Under the pieces are notes generated by a model. The model was not told the origin of the DNA. It was given only the letters and a program-made list of their open reading frames with translations, and did not search any database. Below, piece by piece: positions 7,745 to 15,935 of a stretch of 60,645 bases of DNA. The DNA comes from an uncultured Flammeovirgaceae bacterium (GTDB taxonomy: Bacteria > Bacteroidota > Bacteroidia > Cytophagales > MED-G16). The DNA lies in contig CAJXDN010000006.1 in NCBI GenBank assembly GCA_913052485.1, positions 1 to 60,645 of the forward strand. The letters run 5' to 3'. Position numbers and translations under genes: made by a program. The first letter of the stretch is position 1. The number at the start of each line of letters is the position of its first letter.

Positions 7745-9376
7745 ATGAAAATATTGAGAGTTGTCATATGTTTGTTATTTATATTTTCTTTTTCAGAATC
7801 AATTAGTCAGAATATCTTCGCAGAGAAAGAAAAGTTTACAAGACAAGATACTTTAAGGGGGAGTATTACCGATGAGAGGATATGGTGGGATTTAAATTTT
7901 TATCATCTTGATATCAAAATAGATCCAGAAAAAAAATTTATACAGGGATCAAATACAATTTATTACAGGGTTCTTAAGAGTTATCAGGTTATGCAAATTG
8001 ACTTGCAAGAACCACTCTACATTACTCAAATTTTTGAGGACGGAAAAAAAATTAAATTTGAAAGAGATGGAAATATATATCTCATATACTTAGATAAGGA
8101 GCAACTTGAAGGTGAAGTAAATAAAATTAAAATTAATTACAGAGGAAATCCTAAAGTTGCTGTAAGAGCTCCATGGGACGGAGGATTTTCTTGGGATAGA
8201 GATGAAAATGGTAATCACTTCATTGCTACTTCTTGTCAAGGACTTGGAGCTAGTGTCTGGTGGCCAAATAAGGACCACATGTACGATGAAGTTGATAGTA
8301 TGCTGATGAGCGTAAACGTACCTAAAAACCTAGTAAATGTATCAAATGGGAGGTTGAGAGAAGTTACTTACCCTGATAAAAAAACATCAACATATCATTG
8401 GTTTGTTAGTAATCCTATAAATAATTACGGAGTAAATGTAAATATTGGTGATTATGTTAAATTTTCTGAGATATATAGAGGAGAGAAAGGTGACCTAGAT
8501 ATTGATTATTATGTCTTGAGATATAATAAAGAGAAAGCGAAAGAACATTTCAAAGACGTACCTAAAATGTTTGATGCATTTGAGTACTGGTTTGGCCCTT
8601 ACCCATTCTACGAGGACAGTTATAAACTGGTAGAGGTACCATACCTAGGCATGGAACATCAGAGTTCAATTACATATGGCAATAAATATCTGAAAGGATA
8701 CCTAGGTAGAGACCCCTCAGATACCGGATGGGGATTGAAATTTGATTTTATTATAATTCACGAATCAGGCCACGAGTGGTTTGCTAATAATATTACATAC
8801 ATAGATATAGCTGACATGTGGGTTCACGAAGGATTTACAGCATATTCAGAAAATCTTTTTCTAGATTATCATTATGGAAAAAAAGCTGGTGCAGACTACA
8901 CTATTGGTACCAGGAAAGGAATACAAAATGACAAACCTATAATTGGCCCCTATGATGTAAATAAAAATGGCTCAAAAGATATGTACTCAAAAGGAGCTAA
9001 TCTACTACATACAATTAGACAAATTACAAATAATGACGAGGTGTGGAGAAAGACTTTAAGGAATTTAAATAAGACTTTTTATCATAAAACAGTATCATCT
9101 AATCAGATAGAAAATTTTATATCAGCATCCATAGGATTTGATTTAAAATTTGTTTTTGATCAGTACCTAAGGGATGTAAGAATCCCAAAATTTGAATATA
9201 AAATAGATGATAAAAGTTTTTACTATAGATGGTCTAATGTGATAGATAATTTCGATATGCCATTAGATGTAGAAATTAACGGTGAAAGTACAAGATTATA
9301 CCCTAGATATGAATGGAAGTCGTTCAAAACAAAAGTCAATACATTAGATATCAACAGAAACTTTTACATTGAATAA
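7745..9376 (+). CDS. M1-family zinc aminopeptidase, secreted
   Basis: A 543-residue protein with a signal peptide (to about SISQN). The M1 N-terminal beta-saddle is followed by GMEHQSS, a variant of the GAMEN exopeptidase motif, and then the gluzincin site HESGHEW (H339, E340, H343) with the third zinc ligand E362 in VHEGFTAYSEN. It should remove N-terminal residues from peptides in the periplasm or outside. It is shorter than classical PepN-type enzymes, as usual for Bacteroidota M1 peptidases lacking the large C-terminal helical domain. A near-consensus -7 box (TATATTTA, 7731-7738) ends 6 nt before the ATG. The gene ends just before a bidirectional hairpin terminator. Confidence 0.9.
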   Translation: MKILRVVICLLFIFSFSESISQNIFAEKEKFTRQDTLRGSITDERIWWDLNFYHLDIKIDPEKKFIQGSNTIYYRVLKSYQVMQIDLQEPLYITQIFEDGKKIKFERDGNIYLIYLDKEQLEGEVNKIKINYRGNPKVAVRAPWDGGFSWDRDENGNHFIATSCQGLGASVWWPNKDHMYDEVDSMLMSVNVPKNLVNVSNGRLREVTYPDKKTSTYHWFVSNPINNYGVNVNIGDYVKFSEIYRGEKGDLDIDYYVLRYNKEKAKEHFKDVPKMFDAFEYWFGPYPFYEDSYKLVEVPYLGMEHQSSITYGNKYLKGYLGRDPSDTGWGLKFDFIIIHESGHEWFANNITYIDIADMWVHEGFTAYSENLFLDYHYGKKAGADYTIGTRKGIQNDKPIIGPYDVNKNGSKDMYSKGANLLHTIRQITNNDEVWRKTLRNLNKTFYHKTVSSNQIENFISASIGFDLKFVFDQYLRDVRIPKFEYKIDDKSFYYRWSNVIDNFDMPLDVEINGESTRLYPRYEWKSFKTKVNTLDINRNFYIE

Positions 9377-9411
9377 AAAAAGGGGCATGAATGCCCCTAT
9401 TCTCTTAATTT
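9375..9411. terminator. Bidirectional intrinsic terminator
   Basis: AGGGGCAT (9381-9388) pairs with ATGCCCCT (9391-9398). On the minus strand the hairpin is followed by a run of seven T, giving a strong terminator for the lipoprotein gene that ends at 9423. On the plus strand it is followed by a weaker T-rich tract after the M1 peptidase gene. It serves both convergent genes. Confidence 0.85.
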
Positions 9412-9422
9412 TCTGTTAAAAA

Positions 9423-10199
9423 TTAGAATGAAGTATAACTTGAATTAGGTTGTAAAACTTTCAAACCGTCAGCACCGCCAACCATTAAAGGAACCATTTG
9501 TTGAACAAAATCATCCTCGGTCATTCTCCAATTTAAATATTCACCATACTTCTCATAATTTTCCCACTCCCCAACAAGATGAAGTGTATTTGTGTCATCA
9601 TTAAAAGCCATCTCATATCTGATTGCACCATCATATGCAACAGTTGTAGGAATTCCTCTCTCTGATTTTAATAACTCAATGATTTCATCTTTCTTACCTT
9701 TCTTAACATCAATTTGTATAAAAACTAAATTTTTAGGATAAACTGAATTAATCATACCCCCAAAATCAAAGTAATCTCCTTGAGCTATAATTTTTCCATC
9801 ATCATCAAAATTCATATACCAGTACCCATGAAGGTTAAGCTCTTTCCCAGTAGCTACATTAACACCAGTCCAGTTTCCATAAGTCCTAACACTTCCATCT
9901 AAATTTCCAAGACTATCAGTCCCTGGCAACCAGTTATTAGCAGTGTATTTTATATTATCAAAAGCAGCATGGTAGCCTTTTAACATATTTACATACTGGT
10001 CATACCCAGCAGTCTCAGCACCATACATAGAAGAGTTAGATTGAATTTTATCACTGACAAGAGCCAGTTGACCATCTATGTCTTCTTTACCATGTAATTC
10101 AAATAACTTTTTAGCTGTTGCTAAATTCCTTTCATAATTAGGATTTGTGTTACATCCATAAATAAACATTACAGAAATAACAAAAATTAAATTTTTCAT
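9423..10199 (-). CDS. Lipoprotein with NTF2/SnoaL-like and ABM-like domains
   Basis: The ATG at 10199 is chosen over an upstream TTG (10226) because the TTG lies inside the candidate -7 box. The 258-residue product starts with a lipoprotein signal ending in the lipobox IYGC. Residues about 20-140 look like an NTF2/SnoaL fold (WTGVNVATGKE, HGYWYMNFDDDGKI). Residues about 150-245 look like a ferredoxin-like ABM/dimeric alpha-beta barrel domain (VFIQIDVKKGKKDEIIELL to LHLVGEW). Both folds occur in small-molecule binding or enzymatic roles; no substrate can be named. It is convergent with the M1 peptidase. Confidence 0.7.
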   Translation of the reverse strand: MKNLIFVISVMFIYGCNTNPNYERNLATAKKLFELHGKEDIDGQLALVSDKIQSNSSMYGAETAGYDQYVNMLKGYHAAFDNIKYTANNWLPGTDSLGNLDGSVRTYGNWTGVNVATGKELNLHGYWYMNFDDDGKIIAQGDYFDFGGMINSVYPKNLVFIQIDVKKGKKDEIIELLKSERGIPTTVAYDGAIRYEMAFNDDTNTLHLVGEWENYEKYGEYLNWRMTEDDFVQQMVPLMVGGADGLKVLQPNSSYTSF

Positions 10200-10223
10200 A
10201 TTCTTAATAATTTGTTTAGTGGA

Positions 10224-10231
10224 CAAAATTA
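10224..10231 (-). promoter_or_regulatory. Candidate -7 promoter box for the NTF2/ABM lipoprotein
   Basis: On the minus strand, TAATTTTG is an exact TAnnTTTG match. It predicts a transcript starting near 10220 with a leader of about 20 nt, which excludes the in-frame TTG at 10226 as translation start and supports the ATG at 10199. Confidence 0.45.
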
Positions 10232-10264
10232 ATTAAAAAAAAATAATGAATTTTAAAAACGATA

Positions 10265-11566
10265 TTAGAGGTTAGAATTAATATAATCCTTGAAATCGAT
10301 GTAGTCTTTTACAGTAACTGAATTTTTTTCTTTATTTAGAATACTTGCTAGTTGGGAAGGTACATTAAACTCATTACCAATTACGTTTTTAATTTCATCA
10401 AAGAACTTATAATAATGTGCTGTCTCTAAAAAAATACAATGTGATCCCAAATTATTACCTACATATTTCTTTGCACCTAAATAACCGATTGCGCCATGAG
10501 GATCACAGATATATTTAAAATTCTTTAATACATCTTTTATGGCATCTCTTGTCTGGTAATCTGTGAAACTGAAAGCATGTATTGTTTCCCTCATTTTATC
10601 TAAATCAAGATCAAAAATTTTATTTACTCTTTTAAAATTACTTGGATCACCTACATCCATTGCATTTGATAAAGTTTCTTTTGAATGCATAGGAGTATAA
10701 ATTCCAGATTTAAAATATCTCTCAACTGGATTATTAATATTATTTGATGAGATAATATTTTCAACGGGAAGGCCTAATTCTTTAGAGACTATTGCTGAGA
10801 ATAAGTTTCCGTAATTACCCGAAGGAATAGAAAATGAAGATTTTTTTATATCGGGTGGCAACTGACAATAAGCAAAAAAGTAATATAATGTCTGTGGTAT
10901 CCATCTTGATATGTTAATTGAATTTGCAGTTGTAAAATTGAAATTAGAAGTTAAATCTTTATCGATCAAGGCGTCCTTGACCATTTTCTGACAGTCATCA
11001 AATGTACCATCAACCTCAACTGGAAAAATATTATCAGAGAAAGTTGATATCTGCCTCTCCTGAATATTTGATATTTTATTTTTTGGATATAAGATAAAAA
11101 CATCTACTCCCTCTACCCTATGAAAACCACTTGCAACAGCTGCTCCGGTATCACCAGAGGTAGCAACTAAAACTGTAACTTTCCTATCATATCCTCTTCT
11201 AATAAAATGACTTAAGCATCTAGAAGTGAATCGTGCCCCAACATCTTTAAAGGCCATCGAAGGACCATGAAATAACTCAAGGACTGAAATATTTTCTTCA
11301 ATTTTTTTTAAGGGAAATTCAAAATCAATAGAATGTTCAATTATTTTTTTTAAAGATTCTTCATCAATTTGATTCCCAATAAATTGAGAGATAACTTCTA
11401 AAGAAATTTCTATTTTATCATAGTTACTCAAATTAGAGATAAATGATTTCCTGAGTGGGATTATAGATTTAGGAAAGTATAATCCTCTGTCGGGAGCCAA
11501 TCCATTGAATAATGCTTCTCTAAAGTTTACCCTATGATTTTTATTATTAAGACTAAAGTATATCAT
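10265..11566 (-). CDS. thrC: Threonine synthase
   Basis: A 433-residue PLP enzyme converting O-phosphohomoserine to threonine. The PLP lysine motif is visible as GPSMAFKDVGARF. ATSGDTGAAVASGF supplies the phosphate-binding Ser/Thr loop, and SIPSGNYGNLFSA is the later conserved segment. It overlaps thrB by one base (TAATG), indicating translational coupling. A fused aspartokinase/homoserine dehydrogenase (thrA), the usual third member of this operon in Bacteroidota, is not in the window. Confidence 0.95.
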   Translation of the reverse strand: MIYFSLNNKNHRVNFREALFNGLAPDRGLYFPKSIIPLRKSFISNLSNYDKIEISLEVISQFIGNQIDEESLKKIIEHSIDFEFPLKKIEENISVLELFHGPSMAFKDVGARFTSRCLSHFIRRGYDRKVTVLVATSGDTGAAVASGFHRVEGVDVFILYPKNKISNIQERQISTFSDNIFPVEVDGTFDDCQKMVKDALIDKDLTSNFNFTTANSINISRWIPQTLYYFFAYCQLPPDIKKSSFSIPSGNYGNLFSAIVSKELGLPVENIISSNNINNPVERYFKSGIYTPMHSKETLSNAMDVGDPSNFKRVNKIFDLDLDKMRETIHAFSFTDYQTRDAIKDVLKNFKYICDPHGAIGYLGAKKYVGNNLGSHCIFLETAHYYKFFDEIKNVIGNEFNVPSQLASILNKEKNSVTVKDYIDFKDYINSNL

Positions 11567-12495
11567 TAGTCACTATCAATAATTTTTATTCCCTCCGAAC
11601 TAACTTTGGATACATAGGTCGAGAAGTCAATATTTGTTTCTTTATATATTTTACTAACTTCAGAATTGATTTTATTTGCATCACCCTCTCCCTTTGTGAG
11701 AGCAAAAATTGAAGGACCTGAACCTGATATAGAACAACCTAAAGCGCCAAGCTCTAGACACTTAGTTTTAACTTTATCGAAAGAAGGTATTAATTTCTTT
11801 CTATGCTTTTCTATAACATTATCAACTAGAGATGACCTAAGTAGATTATAATTTGAGGTATGAAGAGCATGTACTAAACTACCAAAATTTGCAACTTGTT
11901 TGGTCATTAGACTTAGCTCTACTTTACTAGGTAAAATCTCTCTTGAATATGATGTCTTTACCTCAATTTTAGGGTTGATTACAAAACAAAATAAATCTTT
12001 GGGTATAGGGAGAGAAATTATATTTTCTTCCTCCGTTGATTTAACCATAACTAACCCTCCTAACAATGCTGGAGCAACATTATCTGGATGTTCAGTTAAA
12101 CTAGAAACTCCTTCGCCCGTCATTGCATATTTGATAAGTTGCTTTGTTGTCAATGGTTCACCAAGAAGTTTATTTATACCGAAGACACTACCTGCGGCAT
12201 TTGAACCACTGCTTCCGATTCCACTACCAGGTATGATGTTTTTTTTAATTTCAATATCAAAACCACAGTCCGGTTTTAAGTGCCTTATTAATTTTTCTGC
12301 AGATACACTAGCGACATTTTTTTTAGGATCACTTGGTACAGGATATCCATTAACTTTTGCTATTCTTACCCCAATATTATCTGACTTTGAGATAGTCATC
12401 TCATCACCAAATGATTCAATAGGAAAACCTAAAATATCGAATCCACATGTAACATTCGATACTGTTGCCGGAGAAAAAATTTTAATTTTTTTCAT
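11566..12495 (-). CDS. thrB: Homoserine kinase (GHMP family)
   Basis: A 309-residue GHMP kinase phosphorylating homoserine for threonine synthesis. Seen: the N-terminal substrate segment SPATVSNVTCGFDILGF, the glycine-rich ATP loop PGSGIGSSGSNAAGSV, and the C-terminal GHMP motif LGCSISGSGPSIFAL. It is translationally coupled to thrC by a one-base overlap. The upstream neighbour is a YqaA-type membrane protein ending 27 bp before the start, not thrA. A long antisense open frame on the plus strand within this gene is a shadow. Confidence 0.95.
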   Translation of the reverse strand: MKKIKIFSPATVSNVTCGFDILGFPIESFGDEMTISKSDNIGVRIAKVNGYPVPSDPKKNVASVSAEKLIRHLKPDCGFDIEIKKNIIPGSGIGSSGSNAAGSVFGINKLLGEPLTTKQLIKYAMTGEGVSSLTEHPDNVAPALLGGLVMVKSTEEENIISLPIPKDLFCFVINPKIEVKTSYSREILPSKVELSLMTKQVANFGSLVHALHTSNYNLLRSSLVDNVIEKHRKKLIPSFDKVKTKCLELGALGCSISGSGPSIFALTKGEGDANKINSEVSKIYKETNIDFSTYVSKVSSEGIKIIDSD

Positions 12496-12522
12496 ACTCT
12501 AGTGAATATAAGACTATTTCTC

Positions 12523-12972
12523 CTAAAACAGAGAAATCCCCCAGAAAGTTAATAATGCCCACACGACATATCTAAAAACCTTACCAATTAACATGTAGAT
12601 ACTTACCAAATAAAAATTTGTCCTAAAAAAACCTAATGCTACTGCAATCGGATCACCGAAAACTGGAGTCCATGACAAAAGAGCAAGAACTCCACCGTAA
12701 CTATCAACCCTATTTTTTAATTCTAAAATTTTATTTTTTTTAATTCTAAAATATTTCTCAATAAAATTCCAATTTCCAAGTCTTCCAATGGCATAGCTAC
12801 TCAGTCCACCAAACCAGTTCCCTAAAGATGCTACAATAAGTGATAGAGATAAATCATAATTATTTGCAATCAGTATACTCAGAACAATTTCTGAGCTTAA
12901 AGGAATTATTGTAGCAGCAAGAAAAGAAGCTAAAAATAAACCAATATATCCCCATTCAGCAAATGACTCCAT
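12523..12972 (-). CDS. YqaA/DedA-like (VTT domain) membrane protein
   Basis: A 149-residue inner-membrane protein. The start is the ATG at 12972 (MESFAEWGYIGLF); an in-frame TTG six bases upstream overlaps the -7 box and is rejected. It has about four to five hydrophobic segments and the SNARE-associated/VTT signature: the reentrant E/P segment (PLSSEIVLS), GNWFGGLSSYAIGR, and the conserved WTPVFGDPIAVALGFFR. Family knowledge: the DedA/VTT superfamily includes lipid carriers and scramblases, but YqaA's substrate is unclear. It is transcribed ahead of thrB-thrC and probably shares their transcript. Confidence 0.85.
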   Translation of the reverse strand: MESFAEWGYIGLFLASFLAATIIPLSSEIVLSILIANNYDLSLSLIVASLGNWFGGLSSYAIGRLGNWNFIEKYFRIKKNKILELKNRVDSYGGVLALLSWTPVFGDPIAVALGFFRTNFYLVSIYMLIGKVFRYVVWALLTFWGISLF

Positions 12973-12975
12973 AAT

Positions 12976-12983
12976 CAAATTTA
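12976..12983 (-). promoter_or_regulatory. Candidate -7 promoter box for yqaA-thrB-thrC (leaderless)
   Basis: On the minus strand, TAAATTTG is an exact TAnnTTTG match with only ATT between it and the ATG at 12972. With the box centred at -7, transcription would begin at the A of the start codon. No -33 TTTG is evident. Confidence 0.45.
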
Positions 12984-13037
12984 ATTTAGTTAAGAATATA
13001 ATTATTAATTCTGATTATTATCTTTAAGAAAAAAAAT

Positions 13038-13784
13038 ATGAAGAATCAGCATTTATCTTACCGATCAGGAAACCCAGTCCTAACATCAAAGGCATTCGAT
13101 ATCCCGTCAGATTACGTTGATAAGATGACCATAGGTGGGACAGTTAATAAAACTTTTTTGTCATTAATGATCTTAGTTGGGTCAGCATACTATTCCTGGA
13201 CATATGTTTCAGTAATTAATATGATGTTACTCCCAAGTCTAATTATTGCCCTAATAATTGGATTTGTAACTATAAGAAAGAAAGAATGGTCACCAATAAC
13301 TGTGCCAATATACGCAGTTCTTCAAGGTATTTTCCTTGGTATTATCTCCAACTTATTTAATACCTTATATGATGGAATTGTATTTACTGCAATATCTTAT
13401 ACATTATGTATCCTGTTTGCACTTTTGTCTATTTATAGGTTGGGTCTTATCAAGCCAACGGAAAACTTTAAATTAGGAGTTGGAGCTGCCACAGGTGGTA
13501 TTGCATTATTATATGGAATTAATATAATAATGGGTTTTTTTGGTTCAGGAATTCCATTGATGGATTTAAATAATTCCTCAATGTACAGTATAGGCTTTAG
13601 CGTCTTTGTTATTTTTATTGCATCAATGAACCTTGTAGTTGATTTTGATTTCATCGAAGAGGGATCAGAGAAAGGTGCCCCAAAGTATATGGAATGGTTT
13701 GGTGCATTTGGACTAATGGTCACACTAATATGGCTTTATCTAGAAATTCTCAAGCTACTTGCTAAAATGAATTCTAGAAAATAG
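13038..13784 (+). CDS. Bax inhibitor-1/YccA family membrane protein
   Basis: A 248-residue protein with seven predicted membrane segments from about residue 35 on. It has the typical N-terminal YccA-like opening (SGNPVLTSKAF), the internal YAVLQGIFLGIIS, and the C-terminal NLVVDFDFIEEG with the paired acidic residues conserved in BI-1 calcium-leak proteins. It is likely an inner-membrane protein affecting ion or protein homeostasis; its bacterial role is not settled. It is divergent from the yqaA gene. A near -7 box (TATCTTTA, 13019-13026) lies 11 nt before the ATG. Confidence 0.88.
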   Translation: MKNQHLSYRSGNPVLTSKAFDIPSDYVDKMTIGGTVNKTFLSLMILVGSAYYSWTYVSVINMMLLPSLIIALIIGFVTIRKKEWSPITVPIYAVLQGIFLGIISNLFNTLYDGIVFTAISYTLCILFALLSIYRLGLIKPTENFKLGVGAATGGIALLYGINIIMGFFGSGIPLMDLNNSSMYSIGFSVFVIFIASMNLVVDFDFIEEGSEKGAPKYMEWFGAFGLMVTLIWLYLEILKLLAKMNSRK

Positions 13785-13879
13785 AATAATTTGTATTTTA
13801 TGGCTAAAAAAATAGATAAGAGTCTTTTTTTACTTAATAAAAAGTTTATAAGAAATTATTTCGCCTTTTAATATTAGTA

Positions 13880-15229
13880 ATGATAATTTCTTGTTCTGAA
13901 GAAATTTTAACGGATGTTGATAACACTGACCCTGTTAAACCAATTGATTTGCCAGCTCTTGAAGTTTCCATTAATAAAATAAACTTACCATTTGGGGGAA
14001 TGACTACAGATGATATTTCCAGAACATTTTACGATATAAGTGGAACATTTATTTATAGCAATAATGATGCAGTTTTTGCATATTTCCCTGGCGTCGCAGA
14101 GTGGGACCCAGGTCAAAGTGGAAGTGCTTTGAATGTGACTCCTGTCTCCTCACAAGTCCTAATTAAAGAAGATTCTCTTTGGAACTTTCACAAAACTGAC
14201 CATAATTTGCAAGCTTGGGGAATGAGAAATTTTGAAATTTTAGGTTCGGAAGTTATTATCGAAGATGGAAATGAAATTGGATCTGATGCGTCTGGATGGA
14301 TTGGTGATGTGTACATCGGACAGATTATGGGTAACGGTGATATAAGTTGGAAACTCGTAAATGAGATTGACGAAATGGGATTTTTTCATGGTACCTGCGC
14401 AGGAGATTTAAATAACGATGGCCTCACAGATGTTGGTGTTACCCCAGGGATTGGGCATTCAGGAATTAATATTTTTTTACAAAATTCTAATGGTAATTTT
14501 ACAAGAAATGACGAAATATTGAATTATGAAGGATCAACTCCATTTACCCTAGATTTTTCGGATTTAGATGGAGATGGAATCGATGAAATTATAACTGCTG
14601 ACTACGGAGGCGGAAATATTCCTGATGAAGATGATCATGAAATAAGAATATATAAATTTGATAATTCAACAGAAAAATTTGAATTACATTTTCAAATTAA
14701 TGAACCAAATGCATATGATTGGGGATTAGGTGCAACATCTATTAAAGTGAATGATTTTACAAATGATGGTATAATGGATATTGCAGTTGCAAGAGAAGAC
14801 TTAGAATATCATGGCTTTGAAGTTTGGAGAGGTACTGGCAATGCTCAATTTGAACTTATTTTCTCTTCTCCAACTTGGACAAGTAATGAAATGCAATTTA
14901 GAGAATTCTCAGTCTTTGATGCAAATCAAGACGGAAATATCGATATTCTTTTAAGGCCATTTCACTATGGCACACTTTATAGAAATTCTGAAAATTGTTG
15001 GTGGAATGTGTATGATTGTAATGGAGTAAAATTAAATAATTTAATTTGGTTAAATGATGGATCAGGAAATTTCAATTATTATAATGAAGAAGAATTATTA
15101 ATTGAAGGTATTTTAGTCGACAGTTTTCATCCTTATCTATATGATGGAAACCTATATTTCGTAGGAACTTTCTATAATGATGTTGGTGGTGATAGACTTC
15201 AAATGATTGATGTAAAGGTAAATTTTTAG
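13880..15229 (+). CDS. FG-GAP/VCBS repeat lipoprotein (start unresolved)
   Basis: From the first ATG (13880) the product is 449 residues starting MIISCSEE, so the lipobox cysteine is residue 5, far too early. In the same frame the 13 codons upstream (13841-13879) read KVYKKLFRLLILV, which completes a perfect lipoprotein signal peptide, but none is ATG, GTG or TTG and a stop precedes them at 13838. A separate frame opens with ATG at 13800 and would join this one if one A were added near 13839-13843. The mature part has FG-GAP-like calcium loops (DLNNDGLTD, DLDGDGIDE, DFTNDGIMD, DANQDGNID) forming a beta-propeller. It is probably surface-exposed; partner unknown. Confidence 0.75.
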   Translation: MIISCSEEILTDVDNTDPVKPIDLPALEVSINKINLPFGGMTTDDISRTFYDISGTFIYSNNDAVFAYFPGVAEWDPGQSGSALNVTPVSSQVLIKEDSLWNFHKTDHNLQAWGMRNFEILGSEVIIEDGNEIGSDASGWIGDVYIGQIMGNGDISWKLVNEIDEMGFFHGTCAGDLNNDGLTDVGVTPGIGHSGINIFLQNSNGNFTRNDEILNYEGSTPFTLDFSDLDGDGIDEIITADYGGGNIPDEDDHEIRIYKFDNSTEKFELHFQINEPNAYDWGLGATSIKVNDFTNDGIMDIAVAREDLEYHGFEVWRGTGNAQFELIFSSPTWTSNEMQFREFSVFDANQDGNIDILLRPFHYGTLYRNSENCWWNVYDCNGVKLNNLIWLNDGSGNFNYYNEEELLIEGILVDSFHPYLYDGNLYFVGTFYNDVGGDRLQMIDVKVNF

Positions 15230-15247
15230 TTTTTGTAATGTCAATTG

Positions 15248-15287
15248 CACAAGAAAATCAATGCAAATTGCATAAATTAATCTTGTG
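15248..15287. other. Imperfect inverted repeat between lipoprotein gene and tRNA-Ala
   Basis: The arms CACAAGA (15248-15254) and TCTTGTG (15281-15287) enclose a shorter stem, ATGC/GCAT (15261-15264 and 15270-15273). The structure sits in the only gene-free gap here, downstream of both the FG-GAP lipoprotein and the minus-strand tRNA. It lacks a T-run, so it is not a clear intrinsic terminator. It may be a transcript-end or processing structure; function unknown. Confidence 0.35.
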
Positions 15288-15304
15288 TTAATGTTGATAT
15301 ATAG

Positions 15305-15378
15305 TGGAGCCAGAGGGAGTCGAACCCTCGACCTCTTGACTGCCAGTCAAGCACTCTAGCCAGCTGAGCTATGGCCCC
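15305..15378 (-). tRNA. tRNA-Ala (anticodon GGC)
   Basis: The minus strand folds as a 74-nt cloverleaf. The acceptor stem GGGGCCA/TGGCTCC has G3-U70, the alanine identity element. The anticodon arm CTTGA-CTGGCAG-TCAAG gives anticodon GGC, and the T arm GAGGG-TTCGACT-CCCTC is followed by discriminator A73. The next three bases are CTA, so CCA is not encoded and must be added post-transcriptionally. The 5' end is 11 bp downstream of the stop codon of a same-strand lipoprotein gene. Confidence 0.96.
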
Positions 15379-15389
15379 TAAGCGCTTTT

Positions 15390-15902
15390 TTATCTAAGTA
15401 CGTCTCTTTTAAACTGAGACCACTCCTGAATTTTACCATCAACTATATGATAGAACTCATAGAATACTTCAGCTTCTAACTTAGATTCAGGGTTTGTATG
15501 TGTCGATGTAAACTGAGCATTAACCCAGTCCCCTTCTACAGAAGTTACTGCTAATGAGAATGCATAGTCAGTATTCCATGTATACTCATTACCGTCTTCA
15601 TCCTCAACCTCTGAAACCCAAGCTTTTATTATTTCAATAAATTCATCTGGACCAACAGCTGATCTACCATCTGAAAATCTCATCTCTGCTCCCTCAGCAA
15701 CAAATGTTTTAAGAGTTTCATAGTCAAGTTCAGCCCAAGCCTTATCAATTTGATTAAAAACTTCAACAGACGACTGTTCTCCCATTGTAACTTGGCCTTC
15801 AACACCATCAATAAAACCATTTGCTTTGGTTTCACATTCCTGAGAAGAAGATGCACATGATGTAATGAATAAGATTGATAAAATATATATGATGTTTTTC
15901 AT
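15390..15902 (-). CDS. NTF2/SnoaL-like lipoprotein
   Basis: A 170-residue protein with a lipoprotein signal (MKNIIYILSILFITSCASS) whose lipobox is ITSC. The mature part has an NTF2-like fold with the usual order: an N-terminal helix (IDKAWAELDYETLKTFV), 'AEMRFSDGRSAVGPDEFIE' as the central segment, and terminal strands ending YHIVDGKIQEWSQF. It may be a ligand-binding or SnoaL-like enzyme; no catalytic residues can be assigned with confidence. It lies between the downstream tRNA-Ala and the upstream metalloprotease gene, all on the minus strand. Confidence 0.75.
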   Translation of the reverse strand: MKNIIYILSILFITSCASSSQECETKANGFIDGVEGQVTMGEQSSVEVFNQIDKAWAELDYETLKTFVAEGAEMRFSDGRSAVGPDEFIEIIKAWVSEVEDEDGNEYTWNTDYAFSLAVTSVEGDWVNAQFTSTHTNPESKLEAEVFYEFYHIVDGKIQEWSQFKRDVLR

Positions 15903-15935
15903 AATTTAATTTTTATTTAATTTAAGTTATTATTT

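Noticed and set aside
11900-12502. A 200-codon open frame on the plus strand
   Set aside because: It lies wholly antisense to thrB, whose motifs are complete; the translated product has no recognisable domain and follows from thrB codon use.
13433-13723. A 96-codon open frame antisense to the BI-1/YccA gene
   Set aside because: The plus strand encodes a coherent seven-helix protein; the antisense frame is a shadow.
13836-13844. Programmed -1 frameshifting at AAT-AAA-AAG in front of the FG-GAP lipoprotein
   Set aside because: The heptamer is T-AAA-AAG, which gives poor re-pairing of the P-site tRNA, and no stimulatory stem is obvious; a sequence error or indel is more likely. Kept as part of the start-codon finding.
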